Shown here: in pieces, positions 34,126 through 46,140 of the stretch
How positions within the stretch are numbered: the first letter of the stretch is position 1
Layout of the letters: every line of letters begins with the position of its first letter
Origin: Przewalskia tangutica
Lineage: Eukaryota > Streptophyta > Magnoliopsida > Solanales > Solanaceae
Direction of reading: 5' to 3'
Assembly (NCBI GenBank): GCA_029844215.1
Contig: CM056738.1
Span: 64,571,593 to 64,635,592, forward strand
Length of the DNA stretch: 64,000 nucleotides
The notes under the pieces: model-generated
The model's database searches: none
What the model saw: only the letters and a program-made list of their open reading frames with translations
Told to the model about the DNA's origin: nothing
Program-made: the position numbers and the translations under genes

Positions 34126-36581
34126 TGTCACGACCCGTTCCGGAGCCCGTGACTGGTGCCTTACCCCGGGCACCCTAGTGATCCAACATCAGAGTAATCA
34201 GCGGAACATAAAGACAATACATGAAATGACAGAAGTATAAACAATGAAATAAGAAGACAGGCTAACCAAAAACGGTTACCTTCAGTATATATATAAATAA
34301 CAACTCTTTCAACATGAACAGTTTAATCCTTTTGACAAACCCTGCCCACAACAGTACTACAGACCTCTAAGAATGATACGACAACAACGACGGGACAGGG
34401 CCCCGTCATACCACGAATGCACCTACAACGAGGACTATACGAAGATAAGCCTCGGAGAAGCGGAGCTTCCCAGCTGACGTGACCACAGAGCGAGGATCAA
34501 CGGCGGTGTACCTTTACTGCGGCATGAGCGGCCCCAAGAGAGTCGATCTGGCCAGTGCAGAGTATGTGAAACTAAAAATCGTAAATGAAATCATAATAGT
34601 CTATAAAGCGGAGACATGTATGATAACCAAACTACGATTCACAATAAATAGCGATCGTGTCAAGTCGGGGACTCGCGCCTCAAAGTCATTACTCAAATAT
34701 AACTATGGGTCTCAAGCCCATAACATCAATCATGCGTGGAATACCTTCGCCGGCTGGCGATCTATGATAGAAAAGCACCAAGGAATACATGAATACGGGT
34801 CCGCTTTGTGTCCAAATAAAGCGATGCGAGGGTAAATGCGAAGGCATAGCCGACTACTAACACCAGCGGTACTAACAAGGTCATAAACCGTATCATGATG
34901 TCTGTCTAGGCCGTCACATGATCAAAGCCGGTCACTCGCGCATGATTATCAAATGTGCGCGTCTAGCCACGGAACTTCCGCAGATCCGCATAGGCCAACC
35001 TCGTAGGCGCGTGAGGTATAACCGCGTCGAGGGTAGCTACTCCCGGCATCGTCCCGGACTCGCGATCCGCATGGCCACGTAGATCGCATGACCATAAAGG
35101 CGCGCTAACACGGAACTCCGTAGTTCGCATGGATCCACGGACCCGTGAGGTATTCTCGAATCATGGTCCTGCATCGCTGAGTCTACCCGCGTGGAGGCGG
35201 CTTAACCTCCGGAAACAAGTCAAGGTGAGTGGTACAATACCAACATAACGGCTGATAGTCAACACACTTTAAGCACAGTCGAGGGGAAAACCCCTTTACA
35301 CTAACATCACAAGATACTAACACACGTAGCATCCTAGCATGTTTACTTATCAATCAACAAGAGAGTATTACAAGGCTATCACAAACCAACACAATCAGGT
35401 TATACACACAAGGTACTCTCTACTATATGTCAACAAGTTCGGGTTTTTATCCCCAAAGTACTTCATACATTAACTCTTTAAAAGATACGTTGCTTTCACA
35501 TAAGTCACACAATACCCGTAGTATAAAATAGAGTGACTGTCTTTTTAAATAAACCAAAACACTTACCTTTGTAAAATCAAGTAACAACATTATTTTCCAA
35601 ACGTCCAAGTTTGCCTAATTTCAAATGTTCACGTTTCTTATTTTAGAAAGGTTTCGTAGTTCATAGTCTTATTCATTTAAGAATATAATTCTCTTTTAAA
35701 CAATCTGAGAAACATAAGTCTTATATGTGAGTAGGATATTCTTGTTTATAACAATCTTATTACAGCAGCCGTGATCTAGGAAATATCATTTTGTCTCATC
35801 TTAGCTTCTATGCAGATGGAAGTTTCTACTGGTTTTAATAATACTTAATTAGTCAAAACATTTTCTTTTATTAATTTGCGATGGTTTGTCGATACACATT
35901 CGATTTCGAAATCAAGAAAACATTCTTAAGCCGTTATACCTAACTTCCCATAAAGCTAGTATAACTCTTAAGTTTTCAAAAACCAAGTATTACTTCTTCT
36001 TTCAAAATGATTCAAAAATCTTTTGAAATACTTCAAGTTCTTTATTAACACATAACAAGCCAGTTATAGTTCAAATCAGTTACCTTTTAAAGACCACAAG
36101 TATTTTCTTACCAACATAAAGCTGTTATAACCAACTTCCCATAAAGCCGTTATAACACTTTATGTTTTAAACCAATCAAATACGTTTAGCACATGTACGT
36201 CTACCGTACTACATAGTTCACACAATATCATGCTAGAAGAGATAGGAAGAGGTTCACATACCTCGCGGCAGTATCGACTAATAGCAAAACGCTCAAGTAC
36301 TTCAAACCGTCGGCTACTCCTTAGCGATGGATCGCTCCATACGTAGTACTTCAACCTATAAGGCCACAAGGCGCTTATTAACATTAAGATCCGCCGTAGA
36401 ACATTCTACGAAAATTGTGGCCTCCCACATGCCAGCGTAAATCTCCTCTCTATCGGGCCGGCTACCAAGCCAACCGGGGGTTATACATCTAACCTAGCGG
36501 TACAATTCTACTCCACGGTACTCACACACAAGTCTCTTGTAATACAGCCTATGTAATTACAGTTCAGTACTCTTCTTTAAA

Positions 36582-36646
36582 TTCAGGCTTAAGTCGCAAG
36601 ACATTGCCGTAAGTATTATTCAGGCTTAAGTCAAAAGACATTGCCG
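36582..36646 (-). repeat. Tandem pair of the aagacattgccg unit in F 3' LTR
   Basis: Two copies of caggcttaagtc, four variable bases, gacattgccg, period about 37. Partner of the pair in A at 22363-22427. Confidence 0.75.
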
Positions 36647-37186
36647 ACAACAACGTTCAATTCTATATATAATATACTCCAATTATATAGTCTAATCAAT
36701 CATGTAATTTCCAAGTACAATAGAGGGACAAGATCATTACCTCGATAAGCCCATAATTATCTAGTTTAAATGTCGATCTGGCAATCGTTTAGCTCGACTC
36801 GTGCGCTCAACCGCTCCAAACTACCCTTAGAAGTTCTAACCAACTTCTACAAACTACTCCAACTAACCATGGAGATTTTCCTTAGGGTTTCGTTTAGAGG
36901 CTAAAGGGACGTATAATAGTATTTTAGGGCTTTTAGTATAGAGGTACTTTGGAAATACTACAAGGTATTTGGGCTAAAGTATTTGGGTATTATAACAATA
37001 CTGGAAGAGTATTTCTCTACCATGGGGGGTAGTATTTCGACTAGCACAACTAGGCTAGGGGGGGTTGCTCTCGGCCAAAAGGCCACTCAAAGGGGGAGGG
37101 GAGTTGGGCGAGACAACTACTGAGGAGGAGTGTTTTGAGTCTAGGAATTTGCTCAAGTGTGGATGAAATAACTCATCAACTAAGGG

Positions 37187-37196
37187 GTATTTATAG
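37187..37196 (-). promoter_or_regulatory. TATA box of element F 3' LTR
   Basis: CTATAAATAC on the minus strand. Confidence 0.65.
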
Positions 37197-37624
37197 GGCA
37201 CTCAAAGGCCAAGATTGAGCCAAGTGGTAGGCAAGTGTAAGGTGAAGATTAAGCCATGTGTTGTGTGGGTCCCACTTGGTCATCCACTCCACAAAATATC
37301 TCACAAACATTGACCAAACATTTTAGGCACAAAAGATGAAAAAGCGTGCAAGCCTGAAAGCTTCCACCAAGGAAATTTCGTCCAACCTTGGACACCTAAG
37401 GGTGACATGTCGCCTCGATTGGTCCAAAATGTTTCGTCTCTCGGAAAAATCCGTAAAAATAATAAATGACATAGCGAATTTTCCTACAAAAGTCGTGGAA
37501 ACGTTTAGGAAAATGACTCTTTCGGCACTTGTGCACAAAAATAATTTCGGCCAAGCACTTTATCTCAAGTTCGAATTTTCTCGTGCGTCCGTACGTACAT
37601 ACTGCGAAAATCTGAGGTATAACA

Positions 37625-37637
37625 TTCTCCCCTCCTT
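37625..37637 (-). other. Polypurine tract of element F
   Basis: Minus strand AAGGAGGGGAGAA; inverted repeat at 37641-37659. Confidence 0.85.
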
Positions 37638-37899
37638 AGAAACATTCGTCCCGAATGTTCCTTCTAAGTCTCAAAACAAACGTGCGCTAGTATAGTCTTC
37701 ACTACTATAATTACGAGAATCAATCCTGCCACACCTGGCCACAGAAACAACTGCGTAAATACTTACATCAAAGTCCACGAGGAACACACGTAATCATCGT
37801 ATAACACTTCTCACCGGGTCTAAAATATACTTCGCCCGCGCGCCTCTTTATAAAAGAAATGATCGCATCTATGCTCGCCATACATGCTCGCTTCTCTCT

Positions 37900-38520
37900 T
37901 TACTCGTCGTAGATACCACTTTGTCACTTTGCCTGAGGCATTAACCTTCTCAGGCGACTCAACAAATGGTACCGGGCTGCTTGCGATCCCGGAGGATGTC
38001 GTACACCCAAACTCTTGATACTGCTTCAGTTTCCGAAACTCGGGGTTACTATCTCTAACGTGGTCATCATTAACTGGGAACACACTGGATGGATCTCCGA
38101 TACTTTCCCTGATCATAACAATACGAAAGACCGGACGTACTGCCTCCTAAGTCGGACGGCAAAAGCTAACATATAGGCAACCTGGCCTATTCTTCACATG
38201 AACTCAAAAAAGGCCCAAAGTAACTCGGGCTAAGTTCCCTCTGTATTCCAAACTCGTCACACCCAACCCGGGGTGGTACTTTCAAGAAGACCGACCGTCG
38301 GCACTGAACTCTGGCGTCGTCGCGATTATCCGCACAACTCGCCAGCTGCGGAACTTCTTCTAGACAAGCTTCACACTATCCACGATCTGCTGGAACAAGC
38401 TGAACAGTATGCGAGCCTTGCCAACATCGAACCAATCGTGGCGACTTACATCCGCCCCTACAAGGCTTCAAAAGGTGACATCCTAACACTGAAATGGTAG
38501 CTTAAACACTTCTCTCTACG
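37900..38520 (-). pseudogene. Integrase tail remnant (element F)
   Basis: Minus-strand frames carry IGDPSSVFPVNDDHVRDSNPEF (end of the HPVFHVSMLR...GDPS region), equivalent to B at 4200-4300 and D at 52100-52200, and a decayed upstream part. Together with flanking 3' untranslated sequence (37660-37900). No catalytic core. Confidence 0.62.
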
Positions 38521-39330
38521 GGAGACAACAATCCCCACGACTACCCCTGAAATCCACACCGCCCGGCAGGGCGAATGCGGTCTGAGACTCATCGAGTTCT
38601 TAACCTGCTGGTAAAACTTTTAGAAACGAAAATAGCCACAACACGGGCTTCACTGCGACATAAGGTGAAGGTAGGCACCGTGCGACGCACAACCTTTACG
38701 ATAAAACAATACTGCCGAGTAAACGGTCTTTGCTAGAAGACAAGACGGCTGACCTCCTCGGTCCGACTACTGGTCGAATGCATCCACGAGTTCGTACGCT
38801 GGTTAACTAAACTTGGGCCTAACACCCTCGTGACCCTACCACAAGGCGGGACCACCACAACCGACCCACCACCAAATATGCGCGGGTTGACCCGCGGCGT
38901 GGACTCAACCCGACGGCCACGCGCGTAATACTAGCTCCCCGATCCAGAACAATCTCACTAATCACGTTTCGAAAACCTAGCGGTCTTCTTAGCTCAACTA
39001 CCCCCTTTCATTCCACACTACTAGGGACCTATCCCAAACATAACTCACGTGCACTATGCACTTCCATAAGTATCAAACATAATACTACACCTTTACCTGA
39101 GATGGCCTTACCTCTAAGGTCTTTACGTAAACATTCTAAGGCTCACACCTTTTCTATCCCCCAAAATCTTACTCGGTTAACCCACCATGATTCTAAACAC
39201 AACTAACACACCGCTATCAGAACATAGCACTTAAGGTATACTCACCTTATCACACATACTGACCTCTAGAGGGTTAAAGATATATCTATATCTACTGCTT
39301 CACTCCCCTTAGTCGTTCTAATCAAACCTG
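38521..39330 (-). other. Conserved non-coding spacer (element F)
   Basis: Same block as B 4708-5394 and D 50938-51640, with the accctcgtgaccctaccacaaggcgggacc and gatggccttacctctaaggt words. No conserved open frame. Confidence 0.55.
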
Positions 39331-40060
39331 CCCCGTAGGGCGCATAGCTAAGGAAAATGACGAACTACCCACCAATCCTGAAGGCTAAGTCCTCCTACAA
39401 GGACACTCTCTCGACACATGTACGGCGGCGCGAGTGCAACAAGTACCAACTAAAAGGCGACATTCCGGGATGGCGTGCATCCACAATGGCAGGAAGCCAC
39501 AGGTTCTGACCAACTCCTACACACCCCGAACGTCCTGAAATCTGTGGAAGACCACTCTGCACTGGCGGAGGTGCATATCTAATCTGCTGGTGAGGCGACT
39601 CGCCTCGAAAGTTACTAAAGGACCTTGCTGCCCTGGCCCTCTTCTGCTGTCCTTTGTTAACCCGTCGATCTCTACGCTTCTCGGCCTGCTGCGCATAAGC
39701 CCGTACACAGGCCATGCTCAAGCCCAACTGAAGAATTACTCTTGCACAACCCTCTTTAAGATAGTCCTCAAGATTCGCGGTACATCGGTATACTCTCTGG
39801 TAGCCAAATCTATAGCTAGTAACAGGGTCGCCTCTTTGCAATCTAAATTCTCTGTTCCCGGTCGTGGAACTGAAGGTTCATATATCATGGCGCGATGAGC
39901 ACTTTGCTGCGCCGCTAAACTCTTTGGGGCTAGTGGCGTCGCAGAACTCCCGAATGAAGCACTACCTAGGTAATGATTGGGCTGTGCCTCGCCACGCCGA
40001 ACTCTACTGCGGCTCCGCCGGTGCCTTGCCTCACGGGCGGGTTGCCTACGGCGGAGGCAT
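39331..40060 (-). pseudogene. gag: Deleted gag (element F)
   Basis: ATG at 40060 starts the MPP-type N-terminus. An open stretch (39395-39841) has YRCTANLEDYLKEGCARVI, LGLSMACVRAYAQQAEKRRD and SFSNFRGESP, matching the part of gag after the capsid-like core. Only about 250 bases separate the start from this part, against about 700 in element C, so the core is deleted as in B, D and G. The zinc-knuckle region (39395-39500) is decayed. Confidence 0.75.
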
Positions 40061-40242
40061 AGCGATAAGGAAATAATTTCGTCGGAGGTCCAACTTACAA
40101 CGGCTCTAAGGCACGATCTCGAGTGAGAAGAATAGAAACCAATCCTAAATATCCTATAGCCTCACGATTATTGGCGTGGTGCACAACAGCGATAATCAAG
40201 ACTCTCGGATCTGATGCTGTAGACAACTTTCAGAGATTAAGC

Positions 40243-40253
40243 GCTCGATACCA
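40243..40253 (-). other. Primer-binding site of element F
   Basis: Minus strand TGGTATCGAGC, one base short of the tRNA-Met match. Confidence 0.8.
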
Positions 40254-40257
40254 CTTT

Positions 40258-43200
40258 TGTCACTTTGTCGCGAGCCTTGCTCGGCGACCCAACAAATGGT
40301 ACGGGATGCTTGCGATCCACGAGGCATGCCCTACGGCCCTTCTCGGGATGTGCCATACGGAGAGCCACGGTTGGTCTGTTCGTGGTAGAGCTCGGCCTCT
40401 TTATCGCTCGGCCAGAAGGAGTCGATCTGACAGTGCAGAGTATGTGAAACTAAAAATCGTAAATGAAATCATAATAGTCTATAAAGCGGGAGACATGTAT
40501 GATAACAAACTACGATTCACAATAAATAGCGATCATGTCAAGTCGGGGACTCGCGCCAAAGTCATTACTCAAATATAACTATGGGTCTCAAGCCCATAAC
40601 ATCAATCATGCGTGGAATACCTTCCTCGCCGTGATCTATGATAGAAAAGCACCAAGGAATACACATGAATACGGGTCCCACTGTGTCCAAATAAAGCGAT
40701 GCAGGGTAAATGCGAAGGCATAGCCGGCTACTAACACCAGCGGTACTAACAAGGTCATCGCCGTATCATGATGTCTGTCTGACCGTCACATGATCAAAGC
40801 CGGTCACTCGCGCGATATCAAATGTGCGCGTCTAGCCTGGAACTTCCGCAGATCCGCATAGGCCAACCTCATAGGCGCGTGAGGTATAACCGCATCGAGG
40901 GTAGCTACTCCGGCGTCGCCCCGGACTCGCGATCCGCGTAGCGCATAGACCGCATGACCATAAAGGCGCACACTAACACGGAACTCCGTAGTTCCGCATG
41001 GATCCCCGGACCCGCATGAGGTATTCTCGAATCATGGTCCTGCATCGCTGAGTCTACCCGCGTCGGAGGCGACAACCTCCGGAACACAAGTCAAGGTGAG
41101 TGGTACAATACCAACATAACGGCTGATAGTCAACACACTTTAAGCACCGTCGAGGGGAAAACCCCTTTACACTAACATCACATTCACACAAGATACTAAC
41201 ACACGTAGCATCCTAACATTTTTACTTATCACATCAACAAGAAAGTATTTACAAGGCTATCTCAAACCAACACAATCGGGTTATACACGAGGTACTCTCT
41301 ATATGTCAACAAGTTCGGGTTTTATCCCCAAAGTACTTCATACATTAACTCTTTAAAAGATACGTTGCTTTCACATAAGTCACACAATACAGTAGTATAA
41401 AATAGAGTATTTGTCTTTTAAATAAACCAAAACACTTACCTTTGTAAAATCAAGTAACAACATTATTTTCCAAACGTCCAAGTTTGCCTAATTTCAAATG
41501 TTCACGTTTCTTATTTTAGAAAGGTTTTGTAGTTCATAGTCTTATTCATTTAAGAATATAATTCTCTTTTAAACAATCGAAACATAAGTCTTATATGTGA
41601 GTAGGATATTCTTGTTTATAACAATCTTATTACTGGTAGTGATCTAGGAAATATCATTTTGTCTCATCTTAGCTTCATGCGGATGGAAGTTTCTCTTGGT
41701 TTTAATAATACTTAATTAGTCAAAACATTTTCTTTTATTATGTATTGCAGTGGTTTGTCGATACACATTCGATTTAGAAATCGGTAAAACATTCTTAAGC
41801 GTTATACCTAACTTCCCGTAAAGCTAGTATAACTCTTAAGTTTTTCAAAAACCAAGTATTACTTCTTCTTTCAAAATGATTCATAAATCTTTTGAAATAC
41901 TTCAAGTTCTTTATTAACACATAACAAGCCAGTTATAGTTCAAATCAGTTACCTTTTAAAGACCACAAGTATTTTCTTACCAACATAAAGTCATTATAAC
42001 CAACTTCCCATAAAGCCGTTATAACACTTTATGTTTTAAACCAATCAAATACGTTTAGCACGTATGCGTCTACCGTACTACATAGTTCACACAATATCAT
42101 GCTAGAAGAGATAGGAAGAGGTTCACATACCTCGCGACAGTATCGACTAATAGCAAAACGCTCAAGTACTTCAAACCGTCGGCTACTCCTTAGCGATGGA
42201 TCGCTCCATACGTAGTACTTCAACCTATAAGGCCACAGCGCTTATTAACATTAAGATCCGCCGTAGAACATTCTACGAGAAAATTCGGCACACACCCCAT
42301 GAGCGTAAATCTCTCCTCTATCGGTAGGCTACCAAGCCAACCGGGGGTTATATCTAACCTAGCGGTACAATTCTACTCCACGGTACTACTACAAGTCTCA
42401 TGTCTGACCCTATGTAATTCTGATTCGATTCTTCTTTAAATTCGGGCTTAAGTCGCGAGACATTCTGTAAGTATTATTCGAGCTTAAGTCAAAAGACATT
42501 GCCGACAACAACGTTGATTCTATATATAATATACTCCAATTATATAGTCTAATCAATCATGTAATTTCCAATTACAATAGAGGACAAGATAATTACCTCG
42601 ATAAGCCCATAATTATCTGGTTTAAATGTCGATCTGGGCAATCGTTTAGCTCGACTCCATGCGCTCCAACCGCTCCAAACTACCCTTAGAAGTTCTAACC
42701 AACTTCTACAAACTACTCCAACTAACCATGGAGATTTTCCTTAGGGTTTCGTTTAGAGGCTAAAGGGACGTATAATAGTATTTTCCGGCTTTTCGTATAG
42801 AGGGTACTTTGGAAATACTACAAGGTATTTGGGCTAAAGTATTTGGGTATTATAACAATACTTGAAGAGTATTTCTCTACCAAGGGGGGTAGTATTTCGA
42901 CTAGCACAACTAGGCTAGGGGGGGGGTTGCTCTCGGCCAAAAGGCCACTCAAAGGGGGAGGGGGGAGTTGGACGAGACAACTGAGGAGGAGTGTTTTGAG
43001 TCTAGGAATTTGCTCAGTGTGGATGAAATAACTCATCAACTAAGGGGTATTTATAGGGCACTCAAAGGCCAAGATTGAGCCAAGTGGTAGGCAAGTGTAA
43101 GGTGAAGATTAAGCCATGTGTTGTGTGGGTCCCACTTGGTCATCCACTCCACAAAATATCTCACAAACATTGACCAAACATTTTAGGCACAAAAGATGAA

Positions 43201-43497
43201 AAAAACGTGCAAGCCTAGAAGCTTCCACCAAGGAAATTTCGTCCAACCTTGGACACCTAAGGGTGACACATGTCGCCCTCCAATTGGTCCAAAATGTTTC
43301 GTCTCTCGGAAAAATCCGTAAAAATAATAAATGACATAGCCGGAATTTTCCCTACAAAAGCTGTGGAAACGTTTCGCCGGAAAATGACTCTTTTCGGCAC
43401 TTGTGCACAAAAATAATTTCGGCCAAGCACTTTATCTCAAGTTCGAATTTTCTACGTACGTCCATACGTACATACTCTGAAAATACGGGGTATAACA
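40258..43497 (-). repeat. Element F 5' LTR with replaced U5 end
   Basis: Matches the 3' LTR from about 40430 to 43497. The first 170 bases (40258-40430) are unlike any LTR end: after TGTCAC comes tttgtcgcgagccttgctcgg and acccaacaaatggta, which is interior 3' sequence (compare 4077-4130 and 37920-37985), then about 100 bases I do not place. Confidence 0.88.
43047..43056 (-). promoter_or_regulatory. TATA box of element F 5' LTR (its own promoter)
   Basis: CTATAAATAC on the minus strand. Confidence 0.65.
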
Positions 43498-43502
43498 TGC
43501 AG
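43498..43502. repeat. Target-site duplication of element F, right copy
   Basis: TGCAG, identical to 34121-34125. Confidence 0.93.
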
Positions 43503-43990
43503 TACTCAGGCTCACCTGCGTCCCTAAACCCTTCTGGAAAGACCTCCAGAAGTTAGCGAAATGGCGGGCTCCTGCATGCGATATGATCGAAATAGGGACT
43601 CCATGCAGTCTGACGATCTCTCGGATGTAAAGTCTGGCATAATCCTCAGTCGAAAAAGTCGTCTTGACGGGAAGAAAGTGGGCTGATTTCGTCAGCCTGT
43701 CGACGATAACCCAAATAGAATCATGCTTCCTCGGAGTGCGAGGTAATCCTGTGATAAAGTCCATGTTGATCACCTCACTTCCGGTCGGGATCTCTGTAAA
43801 TGCGCAACAAACCACCAGGCCTGCGGTGCTCTACCTTCACTGCGACAACACGGGCCGAGCTACAAACTGCAACGTCCTCTTGAGCCATCCCGATACGGAT
43901 CGAGTCGTGGTACATCTTGGTCGACCGGATGGATAGAGTAACGTCGCGTTGTGTGCTTCCCCAGAACCTTCTTTGAAGTCTGCAATATTG
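43503..43990 (-). pseudogene. pol: Integrase N-terminal and catalytic core (element E), cut by F
   Basis: From high to low coordinate: a decayed zinc-binding (HHCC) domain (STKMYHD, KVEHRRPGGLL at about 43830-43960); then a long open core frame with NMDFITGLPRTPRKHDS, VIVDRLTKSAHFLPV, EDYARLYIREIVRLHGVP and NFWRSFQKGLGTQVSLSTA. The first catalytic Asp (MDF) is present. The second is expected in ISDRG, but this copy reads ISHAG. F interrupts the frame just after STA; the part with the catalytic Glu continues at 34125. Integrase inserts element DNA into the host genome. Confidence 0.9.
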
Positions 43991-44289
43991 AACACACAAC
44001 GCCCTCGAAACTTAGCACCCCATCGGTGCTACCTCAAAGACCGCTTCCCACGAAGAGCTATATCACGTCTTGAATCAAAATCGGATCCTCAATGTTGCCT
44101 CTTGCCTCGCCGGCGATGGAAGACTCGACAATCTCTCGAACTCGAACCCCACCGCTATCGAGAATCAATCAAGCGGACACCAAGGCTCGCTAAGCGATGC
44201 AAATCGCGAACCATGCCCCTCTCTGCGGCTACATCGATAGGCTACCCATCGACCTACGACTAAGGGCATACGCTACAACATTGGCCTTC

Positions 44290-44690
44290 CGGGTGGTACG
44301 GGATATCGGCGTCATAATCCTTAAGCAACTCTAACCACCGTCTCTGCGTAAGTTCGACTCCTGCAGTGAAGATATCTGGAGGCTCTTGTGGTCTATATAA
44401 ATATCCACATGAACCCCATACAAATAGTGCCTCGGATCTTGGCGTGAATCACCGCGACTCCAAATCATGGGTGGGGTAGTTCCTCTCATGCTTCTTAAGC
44501 TGTCGGGATCGTCTGATATAACCTTGCCTGCTGCGTCAACACATATCTCAACCCGATGCACGGCGATCACAATACACGACATAGCCGTCTGGACCTGCGG
44601 AAGAGTAAGAAGCGGGGCGATCGTCGATCTCTCCTTTGCTTGGAAACTCTGCTCACGCGTGATCCGGCTGAAACTTAGCGCCTTACGAGT
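44290..44690 (-). pseudogene. pol: RNase H domain (element E)
   Basis: A minus-strand frame reads VDAAGKVIS and, further on, RHYLYGVHVDIYIDHKSLQ. The final Asp-His pair (codon of Asp near 44391-44393) is the conserved acidic site of gypsy RNase H. The stretch between is out of frame. It removes RNA from the RNA-DNA hybrid during reverse transcription. Confidence 0.82.
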
Positions 44691-45400
44691 CGGCCCTAGT
44701 CAATGGTGCGAGATGAAGCAAACTTCTACGAACCGCCGATAATAACTGCGAGGCCCGAAAGCTGCGAACCTCTGCCGGAGTAGTAGGTCTAGGCCAACTC
44801 TTGCCTCGATCTTGGCGTATCCACTGAATGCCATCGGCCTCGACAATATGCCCGAAAAGCCACGAAGCTAACCAAAACTCACATTTGGAAAACTTGGCGT
44901 ATAAGCTGCTGGTCTGGAGAACTCTCGGCCGATCGCCAAATGCTCGCATGCTCGCTCTGGCGAGAATAAACCAAGATATCATCGATGAACACTATCACGC
45001 GTGTCCAAAATGGTTTGAACACTCGGTTTATCAAATCCATGAATACCGGCCGGAGCATTGGTCAACCCAAAGACATGACCACGAACTCATAATGCGTGTA
45101 TCGGTCGGAATGTAGTCTAGGGACATCCGCCTCTCGACTGCACTTTGATGATAGCAGATCACGGATCAATCTTGGAGAAACATCTCGCACCGCAACTGGT
45201 CGAACAAATCATCAATCACAGGAAGGGGTATACATTCTTAATGGTCACCTTGTTGTTGCACATGTAATCAACACACATGCGCGGCATCCGTCCCTTCTTC
45301 TTCACGAACAATCTGGCGCTCCCGGGGAGAAACACTAGGTGCGATGAAGCCGCTTCTCAGCAAATCTCTGGTGATCCTTCAACTCTCTCAACTCGGCGGT
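44691..45400 (-). pseudogene. pol: Reverse transcriptase (element E)
   Basis: Frames on the minus strand give, in order: FVKKKGRMPRMCVDY near 45290, VTIKNVYPF, ARCFSKIDP, HYEFVVMSLG near 45095, VFIDDILVYSR at 44960-44990 (the catalytic Y/F-x-DD box, both Asp present), then LYAKFSKCEFW, FGHIVEADGIQ and WPRPTTPAEVRSF, the connection to RNase H. At least four frame changes. Confidence 0.9.
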
Positions 45401-46140
45401 GCCATTACGTATGGCGGAATGGAAATAGGCGAAGTGTGCAAGACATCGATACAAAACTCTATCTCCTTTCGGAGGATACGGGAGGTCGTGCGGAAACTGC
45501 GTGCGGGAACTCTCTACTCTGGGCCAGTGGAAATCGGCGCTGCGGCCTCGGTATCAAACACGAGCGAGATGGTAGATATACCCCTGCGCACCATCTTCCT
45601 AGCTTTGAGGTAAGAAATAAACCTACCGCCGGCGTCTGGTGTTCCTCCCACTCAACAATGGCTCCCGGAAAATGGAACGTACCACTCTCTCTGCGGTCTA
45701 CATTGGCATAGCGGAAGCTAACCAATCCATACCCATGATCACATCGAAATTCATGTCGACTCTATCAAGTCGGCTGGTCGGCATTTGCATAAAGACACTG
45801 GGCAAGCCCTATATACCGCCGAGCTACCACCGAGTCACCCTTGGCGTAGCTACCTCGAAAGGGTCTATGGACTCGGGCTCATCCCTATCCTACTAGCAAC
45901 GAGGGAGATATAGGGCCAGTAGAACCGGATCTATCAAGGCATACACATCATAATCGGAGGCGATAAGGTACTGTGGCGACATCGGTGAGGCCTCACAGTC
46001 TGCCGTTTGGACAAGGCATAAATGCGATTCGAGGACCGCTAGGCTGGGACCGCGCCACAACCTCTGCCGTGACTGCTGGCCCGTAGGTACCACGCCTCGG
46101 CGAGTAGCGTAGGAGATGATGAGCAGACAGACCACATGGT
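45401..46140 (-). pseudogene. pol: Protease and protease-RT linker (element E)
   Basis: A frame ending in DVYALIDPVLLALYLP matches the retropepsin active-site loop, normally DPGSTxSY; the catalytic Asp codon is near 45929-45931 and the Gly-Ser-Thr is lost by a frame change. Downstream (about 45460-45725) GTFHFPGAIVEW and a decayed RGCEGYL-like segment match the linker before RT. The protease cleaves the Gag-Pol precursor. Confidence 0.75.

Larger units (their letters stand above)
34126..37624 (-). repeat. Element F 3' LTR
   Basis: TGTCACGACCCG to GAGGTATAACA, about 3.5 kb. GC-rich tract at about 34920-35190; tandem pair of the aagacattgccg unit at 36582-36646; GTTATAAC modules at 35935-36165. 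Confidence 0.92.
34126..43497 (-). mobile_element. Element F: non-autonomous LTR retrotransposon inserted in E's integrase
   Basis: LTRs 34126-37624 and 40258-43497; 2.63 kb interior on the minus strand with primer-binding site, deleted gag, spacer, integrase tail and polypurine tract. Same direction as its host E, unlike the other nested insertions. Perfect TGCAG duplication. The U5 end of its 5' LTR is replaced by foreign sequence (40258-40430). Confidence 0.93.
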
